Shown: positions 14,880-24,273, counted from the first letter of the stretch. The stretch is DNA of 64,000 nucleotides from Afipia massiliensis (GCF_001006325.2 NZ_LBIA02000001.1:2419501-2483500), one strand, 5' to 3'. Numbers and translations: made by a program. The notes: generated by a model from the letters alone, not told the origin.

Positions 14880-16205
14880 ATGACCGAGTTTACGCCGGAT
14901 CGACGATCTCTGCTCAAAGGAAGCGCCGCCACGCTGGCTGCGGCGGCGACCATGTCAGCCGACCAGATGCTCGGCTACGCCAAAGCCTGGGCGCAAACCG
15001 CGCCATGGAAGCCGGAAGCCGGCGCCAACATCAACATGCTGCGATGGAAGCGGTTTGTGGAGGCGGAGGATGTCGCCTTCATGAAAATCGTCGATGCCTT
15101 CCAGAAGGCGACCGGCGTGAAGATCAATATCTCCAATGAATCCTTCGACGACATTCAGCCCAAGGCCTCGGTCGCGGCCAATACAGGGCAGGGCCTCGAT
15201 ATGGTGTGGGGCCTGTATTCGCTGCCGCATCTGTTTCCTGAAAAGTGCGTCGATGTCACCGACGTGGCCGACTATCTCGGCAAGAAATACGGCGGCTGGG
15301 CGCCGTCCGGCGTTGCCTACGGCAAGCGGGGCAACAAGTGGCTCGGCATTCCGGTCGCGGCGAGCGGCGGCCTGGTGAATTACCGTATCGCCGCCATGCA
15401 GAAAGCCGGCTTCAAGGAGTTTCCGAAAGACCTCGCCGGATTCCGGGAATTGATCAAGGGCCTCAAGGCCAACGCGACGCCTGCCGGCATGGCGCTCGGC
15501 CACGCGACGGGTGACGCCAACGGATGGCTCGCGTGGGCGATGTGGGCGCACAACGCCTACACGGTCGACAAGGACAACAAGGTAACCATCAACTCGCCGG
15601 AGACGGCCAAGGCGCTGGAATACGTCAAGTCGCTCTATGAGAACTTCATTCCCGGCACGGTCTCCTGGAACGACAGCTCAAACAACAAGGCGTTTCTGGC
15701 CGGCCAGCTCCACCTCACCACCAACGGTATTTCGATCTATGTCGCGGCGAAGAAGGAAAATCCCGCGATAGCGCAGGACATGGATCACGCGCATCTGCCG
15801 GTCGGGATCAGCGGGCAGGTGCGGGAGCAGCATCTCGGCTTTCCGATCCTGATCTTCAACTTCAGCAAGTATCCGCAGGCCTGCAAGGCATTCACTGCGT
15901 TCCTGATGGAAGGGCCCCAGTTCAATCCATGGATCGAGGCGGCGCAGGGATACCTGTCGCACTTCCTGCTCGCTTACGACGCCAATCCGATCTGGACAGT
16001 CGATCCCAAGAACACGCCGTATCGCGATGTCGCCAAGCTGGCATCGACCCCGGCTGGCCGTGGCACCCTGAACGAAAGTGCCGCGGCCGCGATCGCGGAC
16101 TTCGTCGTCGTCGATATGTTCGCGAACTACTGCACCGGGCGTGAAGATCTCAAGGGCGCGATGGCATCCGCGGAACGGCAATTCAAGCGAATCTATCGGA
16201 CCTGA
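14880..16205 (+). CDS. ABC transporter extracellular solute-binding protein (family 1)
   Basis: A 441-residue receptor with a twin-arginine signal ('DRRSLLKGSAATLAAAAT', about residues 7-24), so it is probably exported folded. The body has the family 1 (sugar-type) layout: 'KIVDAFQKATGVKINISNES', 'GKRGNKWLGIPVAASGGLVNYR' and 'PGTVSWNDSSNNKAFLAGQLHLTTNGISIY'. A GGGAGGAG ribosome site precedes the ATG. No permease or ATPase gene follows, so partner proteins must be encoded elsewhere. The ligand may be a sugar, a polyol or a similar compound; sequence does not decide. Confidence 0.92.
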   Translation: MTEFTPDRRSLLKGSAATLAAAATMSADQMLGYAKAWAQTAPWKPEAGANINMLRWKRFVEAEDVAFMKIVDAFQKATGVKINISNESFDDIQPKASVAANTGQGLDMVWGLYSLPHLFPEKCVDVTDVADYLGKKYGGWAPSGVAYGKRGNKWLGIPVAASGGLVNYRIAAMQKAGFKEFPKDLAGFRELIKGLKANATPAGMALGHATGDANGWLAWAMWAHNAYTVDKDNKVTINSPETAKALEYVKSLYENFIPGTVSWNDSSNNKAFLAGQLHLTTNGISIYVAAKKENPAIAQDMDHAHLPVGISGQVREQHLGFPILIFNFSKYPQACKAFTAFLMEGPQFNPWIEAAQGYLSHFLLAYDANPIWTVDPKNTPYRDVAKLASTPAGRGTLNESAAAAIADFVVVDMFANYCTGREDLKGAMASAERQFKRIYRT

Positions 16206-16269
16206 GGCAACACTGACGGTTTCGGCGCGTGGCGATCAAATTGCCGCGCGTGGATGATTTTCCACGGAC

Positions 16270-16352
16270 GTCATTGCGAGCGAAGCGAAGCAATCCAGAG
16301 CAATAAGTAAAAGAGCTGGATTGCTTCGTCGCTTACGCTCCTCGCAATGACG
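16270..16352. repeat. 80-bp dispersed palindrome, copy 2 of 4
   Basis: Same element as 4949-5033. It occupies the first half of the 324-base gap between the ABC receptor and the aldehyde dehydrogenase. The rest of the gap (16353-16529) shows nothing definite beyond GC-rich inverted fragments around 16436-16470. Confidence 0.88.
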
Positions 16353-16529
16353 GCCATCTGGGCGATCTGCCCATAAAAAGGCCAGCCGCATTATCATTTC
16401 GACTCATTCATCCGGCACACTACACTGACCATCCCAAGGCCGGCCGGTTGACGCCGGTCCCCCCGCCCCTGTCCGTGCCCGCAGTTTTGCCGGGGGCGGT
16501 TCGCGGAACACTTTGCAATCGATGAGGTC

Positions 16530-18158
16530 ATGATGCTCACGTCGCAGCAGTTGAAGGAATTGTTTCCCGAGGAAAGCCTGCTGAAGGATTGCGATGTGCC
16601 GCCGCCGGTTCATCAGCGCGAAACGCTGGTCAACGGAGAACTGAGGCCGTGGACCGGACCGGTAGAGACCGTGCATTCGGCAATCTGCGTGCGCAAGGCC
16701 GACGGCTCGCTGGAGCAGGTTGAACTCGGCAGTCATCCAATCGGCGGCGTGCCTGAGGCGCAGGTCGCACTCGACGCTGCCGTGGCGGCCTATGACAACG
16801 GGCGCGGCGAATGGCCGACCATGACGGTGGCGCAGCGCATTGCCTGCATGCAGGATTTCACCCGGCAGATGGTGGCCCGCCGCGAGCAGATCGTCGCGCT
16901 CATCATGTGGGAGATTGGCAAGACACTGCCGGACTCACAGAAAGAGTTTGATCGCACCGTCGAATACATGAAGGCGACCATCGAGGCGTTGAAGCATCTC
17001 GACAACGACAACTCGCGCTTTACCATTGTCGAAGGCACCATCGGCCAGATCCGCCGCACGCCGCTCGGCGTCGTCCTCTGCATGGGGCCGTACAACTATC
17101 CGCTCAACGAAACATTCGCGACGCTGATCCCGGCGCTGATCATGGGCAACACCATGGTGTTCAAGCCCCCGAAATTCGGCGTGCTGCTGTTTCAGCCGTT
17201 GCTCGAAGCGTTTCGCAGCGCGTTTCCGAAGGGCGTGATCAACACGGTCTACGGCAAAGGCTCGGAGGTGGTGCCGATGCTGCTCGAATCCGGCAAGGTC
17301 AACGTGCTGACCCTGATCGGCTCCAGCCGCGTCGCCGACCATCTCAAGAAGATGCATCCCAAGGTCAATCGGCTGCGCGCCATTCTCGGCCTCGACGCCA
17401 AGAACGCGGCCATCGTGCTGCCCGATGCGAATGTCGAACTCGCCGTGAAAGAATGCCTGCTCGGTTCGTTGTCATTCAACGGCCAGCGCTGCACGGCGCT
17501 GAAGATGCTGATTGTCCATCGTTCGATCGTCGACAAATTTCTCGCGCGGTTCACTGAGGAATTGGCCAAGCTAAAAGCCGGCATGCCGTGGGACAAGGGC
17601 GTCACGCTGACGCCGTTGCCGGAATTCGGCAAGGTCGAGCACATGACGCGGTTGGTTTCTGACGCCAAGGAGAAGGGCGCCAAGGTGATCAACGAAGGCG
17701 GCGGCGCGAGCAGCGGCACGCTGTTCTATCCCGCCGTGGTCTATCCGGTGAAAGAGGGCATGCTGCTGTATCGCGAAGAACAGTTCGGCCCGATTGTCCC
17801 GGTGATGGCATTCGACGACATTGATACCGCGCTCGAATACGTCATCACCTCCGAACACGGCCAGCAGGTCTCGATTTTCAGCGAAGACGCAGAGACCATC
17901 GGGCGGCTGGTCGATCCGCTGGTCAATCAGGTCTGCCGGGTGAACATCAATTGCCAGTGCCAGCGCGGACCGGACGTCTTCCCGTTCACCGGCCGCAAGG
18001 ATTCGGCGGAAGGTACGCTCTCGGTCACCGACGCGCTGCGCTCGTTCTCGATCCGCTCGATGATCGCGGCGAAGCAGACCGAGGATTCAAAACGGCTGCT
18101 CGACGACATCGTGCGCGACCACACGTCGAACTTCATAAATACTGGGTTCATTTTGTAA
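16530..18158 (+). CDS. Aldehyde dehydrogenase superfamily protein, GapN-like
   Basis: A 542-residue protein most like non-phosphorylating, NADP-linked glyceraldehyde-3-phosphate dehydrogenase (ALDH family 11). Marks are 'LGVVLCMGPYNYPLNE' (about 179-194), 'MVFKPPK' (about 209-215), 'NGQRCTALK' with catalytic Cys321, 'EEQFGPIVPV' (about 416-425) and 'NCQCQRGPDVFPFTGRKDS' near the C-terminus. The usual general-base Glu of the 'ELGGK' motif is not there: the aligned stretch reads 'ILGLDAKNAAIVLPDA' and Gly287 falls on the Glu position. The enzyme may therefore use another base or a different substrate. It stands alone. Confidence 0.88.
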   Translation: MMLTSQQLKELFPEESLLKDCDVPPPVHQRETLVNGELRPWTGPVETVHSAICVRKADGSLEQVELGSHPIGGVPEAQVALDAAVAAYDNGRGEWPTMTVAQRIACMQDFTRQMVARREQIVALIMWEIGKTLPDSQKEFDRTVEYMKATIEALKHLDNDNSRFTIVEGTIGQIRRTPLGVVLCMGPYNYPLNETFATLIPALIMGNTMVFKPPKFGVLLFQPLLEAFRSAFPKGVINTVYGKGSEVVPMLLESGKVNVLTLIGSSRVADHLKKMHPKVNRLRAILGLDAKNAAIVLPDANVELAVKECLLGSLSFNGQRCTALKMLIVHRSIVDKFLARFTEELAKLKAGMPWDKGVTLTPLPEFGKVEHMTRLVSDAKEKGAKVINEGGGASSGTLFYPAVVYPVKEGMLLYREEQFGPIVPVMAFDDIDTALEYVITSEHGQQVSIFSEDAETIGRLVDPLVNQVCRVNINCQCQRGPDVFPFTGRKDSAEGTLSVTDALRSFSIRSMIAAKQTEDSKRLLDDIVRDHTSNFINTGFIL

Positions 18159-18168
18159 TTGATACAAA

Positions 18169-18202
18169 ACTCACGGATGGCGCGCGTTGCCGCCGTGAGT
18201 TC
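18169..18202 (+). terminator. Possible terminator hairpin after the aldehyde dehydrogenase
   Basis: AACTCACGG ... CCGTGAGTT forms a 9-bp stem starting 11 bases past the stop. The loop is long and no T run follows, so the call is tentative. Confidence 0.45.
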
Positions 18203-18301
18203 TCGATGCGATCTCGCTGTCGAAACGAAGCGCTGTCCGGGTAACGAATTCTCAACCAATTCGTGGTTACCAAATAGTAAACCATTTCGGAGTTAGCGCT
18301 C

Positions 18302-19144
18302 ATGACCGACCATACTGCCGACGGTGATATCAAGCAGACGGGCAATCACAGCGAAGCATCGCTGGTTCCGGAAACCGGCGATATGGTTCAGCATGAAGCG
18401 AAGGCTGCAGATACGGCAAAGGAAAGCGCTTCCACGCATGTCGCAAGGCAGCCGTCCAAGGAAATCACCTTGCAGCGTCTGACGGCGCACAGTTCCTGGG
18501 AAGATATTGTTTCCAATGAGAGTGCCGCGCGCGAGCAGCAATTCAATGCCGCCGCCGCTCCGGAAGCCAACGGCCGTCGCCTCTCGATAGCGGCCATCGT
18601 CGCCATCGCCGCCGCTGTCGGCGCCATTGGCGGCGCGTTCGCGACGGCGGGTGTCGGGCATTATCTAAAAAGCGACCAGACCGCCACCGTTGCGGCCGAT
18701 GCCGCTGCCGCGCAGGCGCGTTCGATGGAAAGCGCGATCGGGAAGATCAACTCCGACATCGCAGCCCTCAAGACCAGCAGCGCAGCGCAATCCGCGAAGA
18801 TTGTTGAGCGGATCGACCGCGTCGAGAAGGCGCAGGCCGAACCCGCCGCGAAACTGGCGAAGCTGAGCGACGCCGTTGAGAAGCTGCGGACACCGGCACT
18901 CGCGCCGGAAACCACTGGCTCGATCGCCAACAATCAGGCCGCACAGCTGAACCGGCTTCCCGTTGTCTCCGGCTGGACGCTGCGCGAGGTGTCCGACGGC
19001 ATTGCGACCGTGATCGGCCGACAGGGAGTCTTCGACGTCATTCCCGGCGATCCGCTGCCCGGCGTCGGGCGGGTCGATGCGATCCGCCGTCAGGATGGCC
19101 GTTGGGTCGTCGTCACCAGCCGCGGTCTGATCGTGGCGCGTTGA
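18302..19144 (+). CDS. Single-span membrane protein with a coiled coil
   Basis: A 280-residue protein. The N-terminal 95 residues are polar and acidic, probably cytoplasmic. One membrane segment lies at about 98-120 (IAAIVAIAAAVGAIGGAFATAGV). A heptad-like helix follows at about 125-210 ('MESAIGKINSDIAALKTSSAAQSAKIVERIDRVEKAQ'), then a compact C-terminal domain of about 65 residues ('SGWTLREVSDGIATVIGRQG ... DPLPGVGRVDAIRRQDGRWVVVTSRGLI'). This layout resembles alphaproteobacterial envelope proteins with a periplasmic beta domain. Function unknown. Confidence 0.8.
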   Translation: MTDHTADGDIKQTGNHSEASLVPETGDMVQHEAKAADTAKESASTHVARQPSKEITLQRLTAHSSWEDIVSNESAAREQQFNAAAAPEANGRRLSIAAIVAIAAAVGAIGGAFATAGVGHYLKSDQTATVAADAAAAQARSMESAIGKINSDIAALKTSSAAQSAKIVERIDRVEKAQAEPAAKLAKLSDAVEKLRTPALAPETTGSIANNQAAQLNRLPVVSGWTLREVSDGIATVIGRQGVFDVIPGDPLPGVGRVDAIRRQDGRWVVVTSRGLIVAR

Positions 19145-19277
19145 TCGTCGCGCGTTGAGCGCGGTGTCCGCGCGGGCCCTTTGAAAATGCGCCAGACCGC
19201 TAAAATTTGAGTGTTCGCCTGAACGGACCGGCATGATCTCGCTGGCATGATGCAGCCTCTGATGAAGAGGAACGAGC

Positions 19278-19505
19278 ATGCCTGCATTTCGAGTGATTCC
19301 GCGCCTCCATGTGGTTAATTTTTTCGCCCATGAGGTGATCGATGCATCTGGCGACGTACCGCCCGCGGCAAACGACAACAATTGTCCGTATTGCGGCGGC
19401 GTGCTCGAGCCGGGCGACAAGGCATCCGACTGTTCCGGGTCTGGTTCCGATACGGGCGCCTGGCCGATGATCCCGTTCCCCAAGGGGTGGGGCGCGTCCT
19501 GCTGA
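19278..19505 (+). CDS. Small zinc-ribbon-like hypothetical protein (75 aa)
   Basis: The protein carries 'NCPYCGGVLEPGDKASDC', a CxxC pair with a later Cys, which suggests a small metal-binding knuckle. A run of Ser and Gly and a terminal Cys follow. The ATG at 19278 has an AAGAGGAACG ribosome site 5 to 10 bases upstream. It lies tail-to-tail with the exporter gene. Function unknown. Confidence 0.62.
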   Translation: MPAFRVIPRLHVVNFFAHEVIDASGDVPPAANDNNCPYCGGVLEPGDKASDCSGSGSDTGAWPMIPFPKGWGASC

Positions 19506-19509
19506 AGAA

Positions 19510-20739
19510 CTAGCGCGCGAGAGCCGCGCGCTGGCCTGCGAGATACAAGATCAATCCAAGCATGGTTAGCGCCGCCTGTACGATGCCGATGGCAAGCGTC
19601 GCGCTTGTAATCGATGCGGTCAGGACGACGCCGACCGCCGCACCTGCCATCTGCAGGAACCCAAGTAGCGCCGATGCAAGGCCGGCCCTGTCGCCGAAGG
19701 GCTGCAACGCTGTGGCCGTCGCCAGCGGGCTGACCATGCCGAACCCGGCCAGGAAGATCAGTACCGGGATAAGGTAACTCCAGATCGTCGGGGTCACCCA
19801 GTGTGCCAATAGCAGCAGTGTGCCGCCCATGGTCGCAATGATAAGGCCAGCTAGCGTGGCGCGGGCATGCCCGATCTTGATTGCCAGCCGCGGCGCGGTC
19901 ATGCCGGATCCGAACACGACGAACACGGTGCCCGCAAAAAACAGGCCGAGCTGGATTGGCGAGAAGCCCAGCCCGTCGATCAGGATGCGTGGAGACACCG
20001 AGAACATCGCGAAGATGGCACCCATGAACAGCCCGATGGTTCCGGCCGGTGCGATGAAACGCAGGTCGGTGAGCAGGCCCCAGTATCCGCGCCGGATCGC
20101 GGTCAATTGTATTGAGACATTGCTATCGGGCCGATGAGTTTCGCCCACGAATCTGAAATAGGCGAGTGCAACGGTTGCCCCGAACAGGCCGACCACGAGA
20201 AATTCCGAACGCCATCCGGAGGTAGCATCGAGCAGGCCACCGATCAGCGGCGAGAAGCCGGGAGCAGCGGACATAGCGACCATGATGAAGGCCAATGCCT
20301 TTGTCAGGTCTTCGCCGCTTAACAGATCGCGGGCGACGGCGCGCGACAGGACGGAGGCGGCACATGCGCCCAGCGCCTGAATGGTGCGCCCCACCAGCAT
20401 CATTGGCAGGGTCGTGGAGAATTCGCACCAGATGCTGCCCAACACGAAGATGCCAAGTCCGAACATGACCGGCTTCCATCGGCCGTAACGGTCCGACAGC
20501 GGGCCGACGATCAATTGACCGACGGCAAAAACCGCAAGGTAGACACTGATCGTCGACGAGACGGCGGCGGTCGAGACATTCAGGTCTTTCGCCATCGAGG
20601 GCAGGGACGGCAGCAGGATGTTCGTCGCAAAGGATCCGACCGCGGCCAAGGCGGCGAGAACGCTGATGCGCGCGAATATCGATGACGGTGCGCGAGCCAA
20701 TGTCAGCTTGTTGCCGTCGCCGATGTTCTGAATGGTCAT
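19510..20739 (-). CDS. Bcr/CflA-family MFS multidrug exporter
   Basis: A 409-residue, 12-span major-facilitator protein, starting at MTIQNIGDGNKLTLAR (GGAAAC ribosome site; a longer frame upstream runs through the promoter palindrome). Family marks are 'NILLPSLPSMAKDLNVS' in helix 1 (like the 'YLPALP' of Bcr/CflA proteins), motif A 'GPLSDRYGRWKPVMFG' between helices 2 and 3, and 'QALGACAASVLSRAVARDL' in helix 4, which is close to the Bcr consensus. It should export drugs or metabolites by proton antiport. A 20-bp palindrome 25 bases before the start is a likely repressor site. Confidence 0.92.
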   Translation of the reverse strand: MTIQNIGDGNKLTLARAPSSIFARISVLAALAAVGSFATNILLPSLPSMAKDLNVSTAAVSSTISVYLAVFAVGQLIVGPLSDRYGRWKPVMFGLGIFVLGSIWCEFSTTLPMMLVGRTIQALGACAASVLSRAVARDLLSGEDLTKALAFIMVAMSAAPGFSPLIGGLLDATSGWRSEFLVVGLFGATVALAYFRFVGETHRPDSNVSIQLTAIRRGYWGLLTDLRFIAPAGTIGLFMGAIFAMFSVSPRILIDGLGFSPIQLGLFFAGTVFVVFGSGMTAPRLAIKIGHARATLAGLIIATMGGTLLLLAHWVTPTIWSYLIPVLIFLAGFGMVSPLATATALQPFGDRAGLASALLGFLQMAGAAVGVVLTASITSATLAIGIVQAALTMLGLILYLAGQRAALAR

Positions 20740-20763
20740 CTGGAAGTTTCCTTTTTTGCTTTT

Positions 20764-20783
20764 TATATGATGATCATCATATA
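20764..20783. promoter_or_regulatory. 20-bp perfect palindrome, probable operator of the MFS exporter
   Basis: TATATGATGATCATCATATA is perfectly symmetric and AT-rich in a GC-rich genome. It lies 25-44 bases before the exporter's start codon. Its size suits a TetR-, MarR- or PadR-type dimer. No regulator gene is next to it; the divergent htpX starts about 200 bases further. Confidence 0.7.
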
Positions 20784-20981
20784 TCAAAAGGGAAATGTCG
20801 GCCTGAGCTCCTTGTTTTTCGCCGGGTGACGGTTGCGGCTGGGACATGGCGGTGCAGGCTTCGCGGCGAGGACGCGACGCGCCGCCGCAGGAACCGGGCT
20901 CTTGAATGAGGGCCCTGGTCCTCACCATTTATGAGGCTGGAATGGGACATCCCCGGCAAACCACCGGTCAGGAGGAGGCGA

Positions 20982-21908
20982 ATGAGTTACTTTAAAACGG
21001 CGGTTTTGCTTGCCGGGTTGACGGCCCTGTTCATGGGAGTCGGCTACCTGATCGGCGGAGCGGGCGGCGCGGTGGTCGCGCTGGTGATTGCCGCTGCCAC
21101 CAACATGTTCGCATACTGGAACTCTGACCGCATGGTGCTGTCGATGCACGGCGCTCATGAGGTCGACGAGCGCAGTGCGCCGGACCTCGTGCGGCTCGTG
21201 GCAGAACTGGCAGGGCGCGCGCAGTTGCCGATGCCGAAGGTCTATCTGATGGACAATCCGCAGCCGAATGCGTTTGCGACCGGCCGAGATCCGCAGCATG
21301 CCGCGGTGGCGGTGACCACCGGTCTGGCGCAGTCGTTGAGCCGTGAAGAACTGGCTGGCGTGATTGCGCATGAGCTGGCGCACATCAAGAATCACGACAC
21401 GCTGATCATGACGATCACCGCGACCATCGCAGGCGCGATCTCCATGATTGCTCAGTTCGGGATGTTCTTCGGCGGCAATCGCGAAAACGGTCCGGGCATC
21501 ATCGGCTCACTGGCGATGATGATCCTGGCGCCGTTGTCCGCGACCATCGTGCAGATGGCGATCAGCCGCACGCGCGAATATTCGGCGGACAACATGGGCG
21601 CGCGGATTTGCGGTCAGCCGATGTGGCTGGCGTCGGCACTGGTCAAGATCGACAACGCCGCGCATCAGATTCCGAACATGGACGCCGAGCGCAGCCCCGC
21701 GACCGCGCACATGTTCATCATCAATCCGTTGTCGGGTCAGGGCATGGACAATCTGTTCTCGACCCATCCGTCGACCGAGAACCGTGTCCATGAGTTGCAG
21801 CGTCTTGCTGGCGAACTGGGGCCGCGCGGGGGCTTGGCAACCGCGCCGGCAAATGCGTCCAGCAACTCGCGTGAGCCCTGGGGCAGACAGCGTGGCCCTT
21901 GGGGTTGA
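20982..21908 (+). CDS. htpX: Membrane zinc metalloprotease HtpX
   Basis: A 308-residue M48B peptidase from the ATG at 20982, which has AGGAGG 6 bases upstream. Two N-terminal membrane helices (about residues 6-40) precede the active site '[19 protein letters not shown]', whose HExxH binds zinc. The third ligand is the Glu in '[13 protein letters not shown]'. Two further membrane helices lie between them (about 145-195). Near the C-terminus, '[16 protein letters not shown]' is the family's closing motif. HtpX degrades misfolded inner-membrane proteins and is usually heat- or envelope-stress induced. The distal tail is Ser- and Asn-rich and variable. Confidence 0.96.
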   Translation: MSYFKTAVLLAGLTALFMGVGYLIGGAGGAVVALVIAAATNMFAYWNSDRMVLSMHGAHEVDERSAPDLVRLVAELAGRAQLPMPKVYLMDNPQPNAFATGRDPQHAAVAVTTGLAQSLSREELAGVIAHELAHIKNHDTLIMTITATIAGAISMIAQFGMFFGGNRENGPGIIGSLAMMILAPLSATIVQMAISRTREYSADNMGARICGQPMWLASALVKIDNAAHQIPNMDAERSPATAHMFIINPLSGQGMDNLFSTHPSTENRVHELQRLAGELGPRGGLATAPANASSNSREPWGRQRGPWG

Positions 21909-21953
21909 TCCCAGAACTGATCCTGGGGCTGATCACGCGTCGCAGAGTTAGCA

Positions 21954-21986
21954 AAGGTCCGATCCAGTTCTGCTGAATCGGACCTT
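21954..21986. terminator. Shared terminator between convergent htpX and the cold-shock gene
   Basis: AAGGTCCGAT ... ATCGGACCTT is a perfect 10-bp stem with a 13-base loop, in the 82-base gap between the two stop codons. T-rich bases follow only briefly on each strand. Confidence 0.75.
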
Positions 21987-21990
21987 CCTA

Positions 21991-22191
21991 TCAGACCTTG
22001 AGATTTTCCGCCGACGTCTTGCCGCGGTTGGCGACTTCTTCGTACTCGACCGATTGTCCCTCGTTGAGGGTCGAAAGACCTGCCTTCTCAACTGCCGAGA
22101 TATGCACGAACACGTCCTTGCCGCCGTTGCTGGGCTGAATGAATCCATAGCCCTTGGTCGGGTTGAACCACTTCACAGTACCTTTAGCCAT
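21991..22191 (-). CDS. Cold-shock domain protein (CspA family)
   Basis: A 66-residue cold-shock protein starting [20 protein letters not shown]. The two RNA-binding motifs are intact: RNP1 'KGYGFIQP' and RNP2 'DVFVHISAV'. Such proteins bind single-stranded nucleic acid and loosen mRNA structure. A GGAGACTACGG ribosome site stands about 8 bases before the ATG. The 159 bases upstream to the cyclase gene hold its promoter and probably a structured 5' leader, usual for this family. Whether it is cold-induced cannot be told. Confidence 0.96.
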   Translation of the reverse strand: MAKGTVKWFNPTKGYGFIQPSNGGKDVFVHISAVEKAGLSTLNEGQSVEYEEVANRGKTSAENLKV

Positions 22192-22350
22192 TCCGTAGTC
22201 TCCAGAGGGTAAGACCGATAACAAAACGTCGAACCCCGCGGATGGGCGTGTCCAACGGCGCGCACGATACGCGGTAAGTTTGAGCCTTGATAGAGAAAAT
22301 GGCGTTTGAGGCGGCCGCTTTCGCTCAAACTTTGCTCGAATCTGGCGATT

Positions 22351-24090
22351 TTATGCTGCTGCAACTGCGAAATCGGCGACCAGATCAGACAGCATTCCGG
22401 CTTTTTTGACCGTGTAGACGATCAAGGGTTCGACCCGGCCGCGGATGGGGACCTCGGCCTGAGGCAGGTCGCCGACAGAAACGTGGGCGGTTTTCAGGAC
22501 GTCTCCGGACACCACCACTTCGCAGGACAGGGCCTTGGTCATGTCCTGCAGCCGCGCCGCGACGTTCACGGAATCTCCGAGCGCGGTGAAGACCGTGTGC
22601 TCCTCGGAGCCGATATCACCGATGATCACCTCGCCGCCGTGAATGCCGATCCCGAAGCGCAGCGGCTCCGGCACGTCGTTGCCGAGAAATTCGTTCAGCG
22701 CATCGACATGGATCGCGATCCGCGACGCCGCTTCGATCGCCTGCCTGCAGGCGGTTTGCGGATTGGTCGAAAGTCCGAACAGCGCCAGTTGCCCGTCGCC
22801 GACAAACTGGTTTGGCTGCCCGCCGCATTCGACCACGGCCTGCGAAACCGCCGTCAGGAAGCGGTTGATGATGAAAACCGTATCGAACGGCAGCAGCTGT
22901 TCGGCGAGCTTGGTCGATCCACGCATGTCGACGAACATGCTGACAACGTACCGCTCGCGCCCCGGAAGAGCGGGCTTGATGGTTGCGGCCGATGCCGCGG
23001 TCGTATGCGCGGGAAAGATCTGGAAGAAGGAAACGTCGGTCCGGGGGCGTAGCTGGCAGGCGAGGCGGATGGCGGGATCGTGGCCCGCGCCGACGCGCTC
23101 CAGCACGAAGGTTTCGCGGTTCGACGGCTCGGGCAGGGCGCTGCAGTCGCCGATGACGCGGATGCGGCAGGTGGAGCAGCGCGCCCGGCCGCCGCAGACG
23201 CTGGAATGGGGAATGTTGAAGCGGGTGCTCGCCTCCAGCACGCTCAGGCCGATCGGGACGCGAACAGTCTTGCCATTGCCGTAGGACAGCCTAACCAGGC
23301 CGCGGCGGCGTTCCACCAGCGCGCGGACGCCGCGTGCGGCAAGCGTCAGCCCGATCAGCCCGAAATATCCATAAAGCATGGCGGAGCTGATCCGTTCGAG
23401 GGCGGCCTGATCGGCGCTTGTCCCGACCTTGTCGCGCGAGAGATTGTCCGCCCGCCATTCCGGAGCGGCGCTCGCGCGCTCGACTGTTCGGCCGGCCTGA
23501 TAGAGGCCAAGCAGGGACAGCGTCGGCAGGATTACGGCGAGGGCGAGCAGCAGCGACGATATTTTCCTGAAGTACGGCTTGGTCCGGAGCCAGAAGTAAA
23601 TTCCGATGCAGCCATGCACCCACGACACCACCAGCACGGCGAACATCATCCACTTGAGATGCGGGCGGGCCACCCAGTAGTTGAAAAGGACCTGCGGGTA
23701 TTCCTTCTCGTGGCCAAACATCGGCGCGGCGATCCGGACGCCGACCAGATGTCCGATGACGAAGACCGGAATGCTGAGGCCGAACACAAGCTGCGTCATT
23801 TCGATGGCGGTCCAGCGAAACTGGCGGCGTGCGTAAAGCGCCCAGACGCCAAGGCCGAGATGCGTCAACACCGCGCCATAGAACACGATCAGGACCGGCC
23901 AGCTCTGCCAGAACAGCATGTGATAGACGAGCGCCTCGTCCGTCGCGGCGAGCGAGATGTTGCCAAGCGCATGGTTGGTGAAGTGGCTGATGAGGTAGGC
24001 AAACAGGATAAGGCCGGTGGCGAGCCGCACCTGACGAATTCCGATCCCGCGCAGGAACCGGGGAAGAGGCGAGGCGGCGGTTTCGGCCAT
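22351..24090 (-). CDS. Membrane adenylate cyclase with cytochrome-b-like anchor and 2Fe-2S domain (CyaC-like)
   Basis: A 579-residue fusion of three modules. Residues 15-260 are a six-span membrane domain with many His (H36, H40, H57, H77, H114, H144, H159), of the succinate-dehydrogenase-anchor kind that binds heme b and quinone. Residues 265-355 are a ferredoxin domain with ligands C299, C305, C308 and C345. Residues 380-560 are a class III cyclase: metal Asp388 and Asp432, then 'GDSVNVAARL' with Asn509 and Arg513. This matches what I recall of Sinorhizobium CyaC, a redox- and quinone-sensing cyclase. I take the start MAETAASPLPRFLRG. Confidence 0.9.
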   Translation of the reverse strand: MAETAASPLPRFLRGIGIRQVRLATGLILFAYLISHFTNHALGNISLAATDEALVYHMLFWQSWPVLIVFYGAVLTHLGLGVWALYARRQFRWTAIEMTQLVFGLSIPVFVIGHLVGVRIAAPMFGHEKEYPQVLFNYWVARPHLKWMMFAVLVVSWVHGCIGIYFWLRTKPYFRKISSLLLALAVILPTLSLLGLYQAGRTVERASAAPEWRADNLSRDKVGTSADQAALERISSAMLYGYFGLIGLTLAARGVRALVERRRGLVRLSYGNGKTVRVPIGLSVLEASTRFNIPHSSVCGGRARCSTCRIRVIGDCSALPEPSNRETFVLERVGAGHDPAIRLACQLRPRTDVSFFQIFPAHTTAASAATIKPALPGRERYVVSMFVDMRGSTKLAEQLLPFDTVFIINRFLTAVSQAVVECGGQPNQFVGDGQLALFGLSTNPQTACRQAIEAASRIAIHVDALNEFLGNDVPEPLRFGIGIHGGEVIIGDIGSEEHTVFTALGDSVNVAARLQDMTKALSCEVVVSGDVLKTAHVSVGDLPQAEVPIRGRVEPLIVYTVKKAGMLSDLVADFAVAAA

Positions 24091-24273
24091 GCTGCAAATC
24101 GCTCGATGAAAACAACTGAATGCACGATGCGCCCGGATCGCCCGGAGGCCATGAAATCCTAACGAAGATGTCGCGGCAGCGCCATGGGCCGGCGATCGCG
24201 CTTTCACCTTTTGGGGAGGCACAGGGGACGGGCTGGTTTGACTTCACCGATGCAGTCGCGGAAAAGCTACCGC

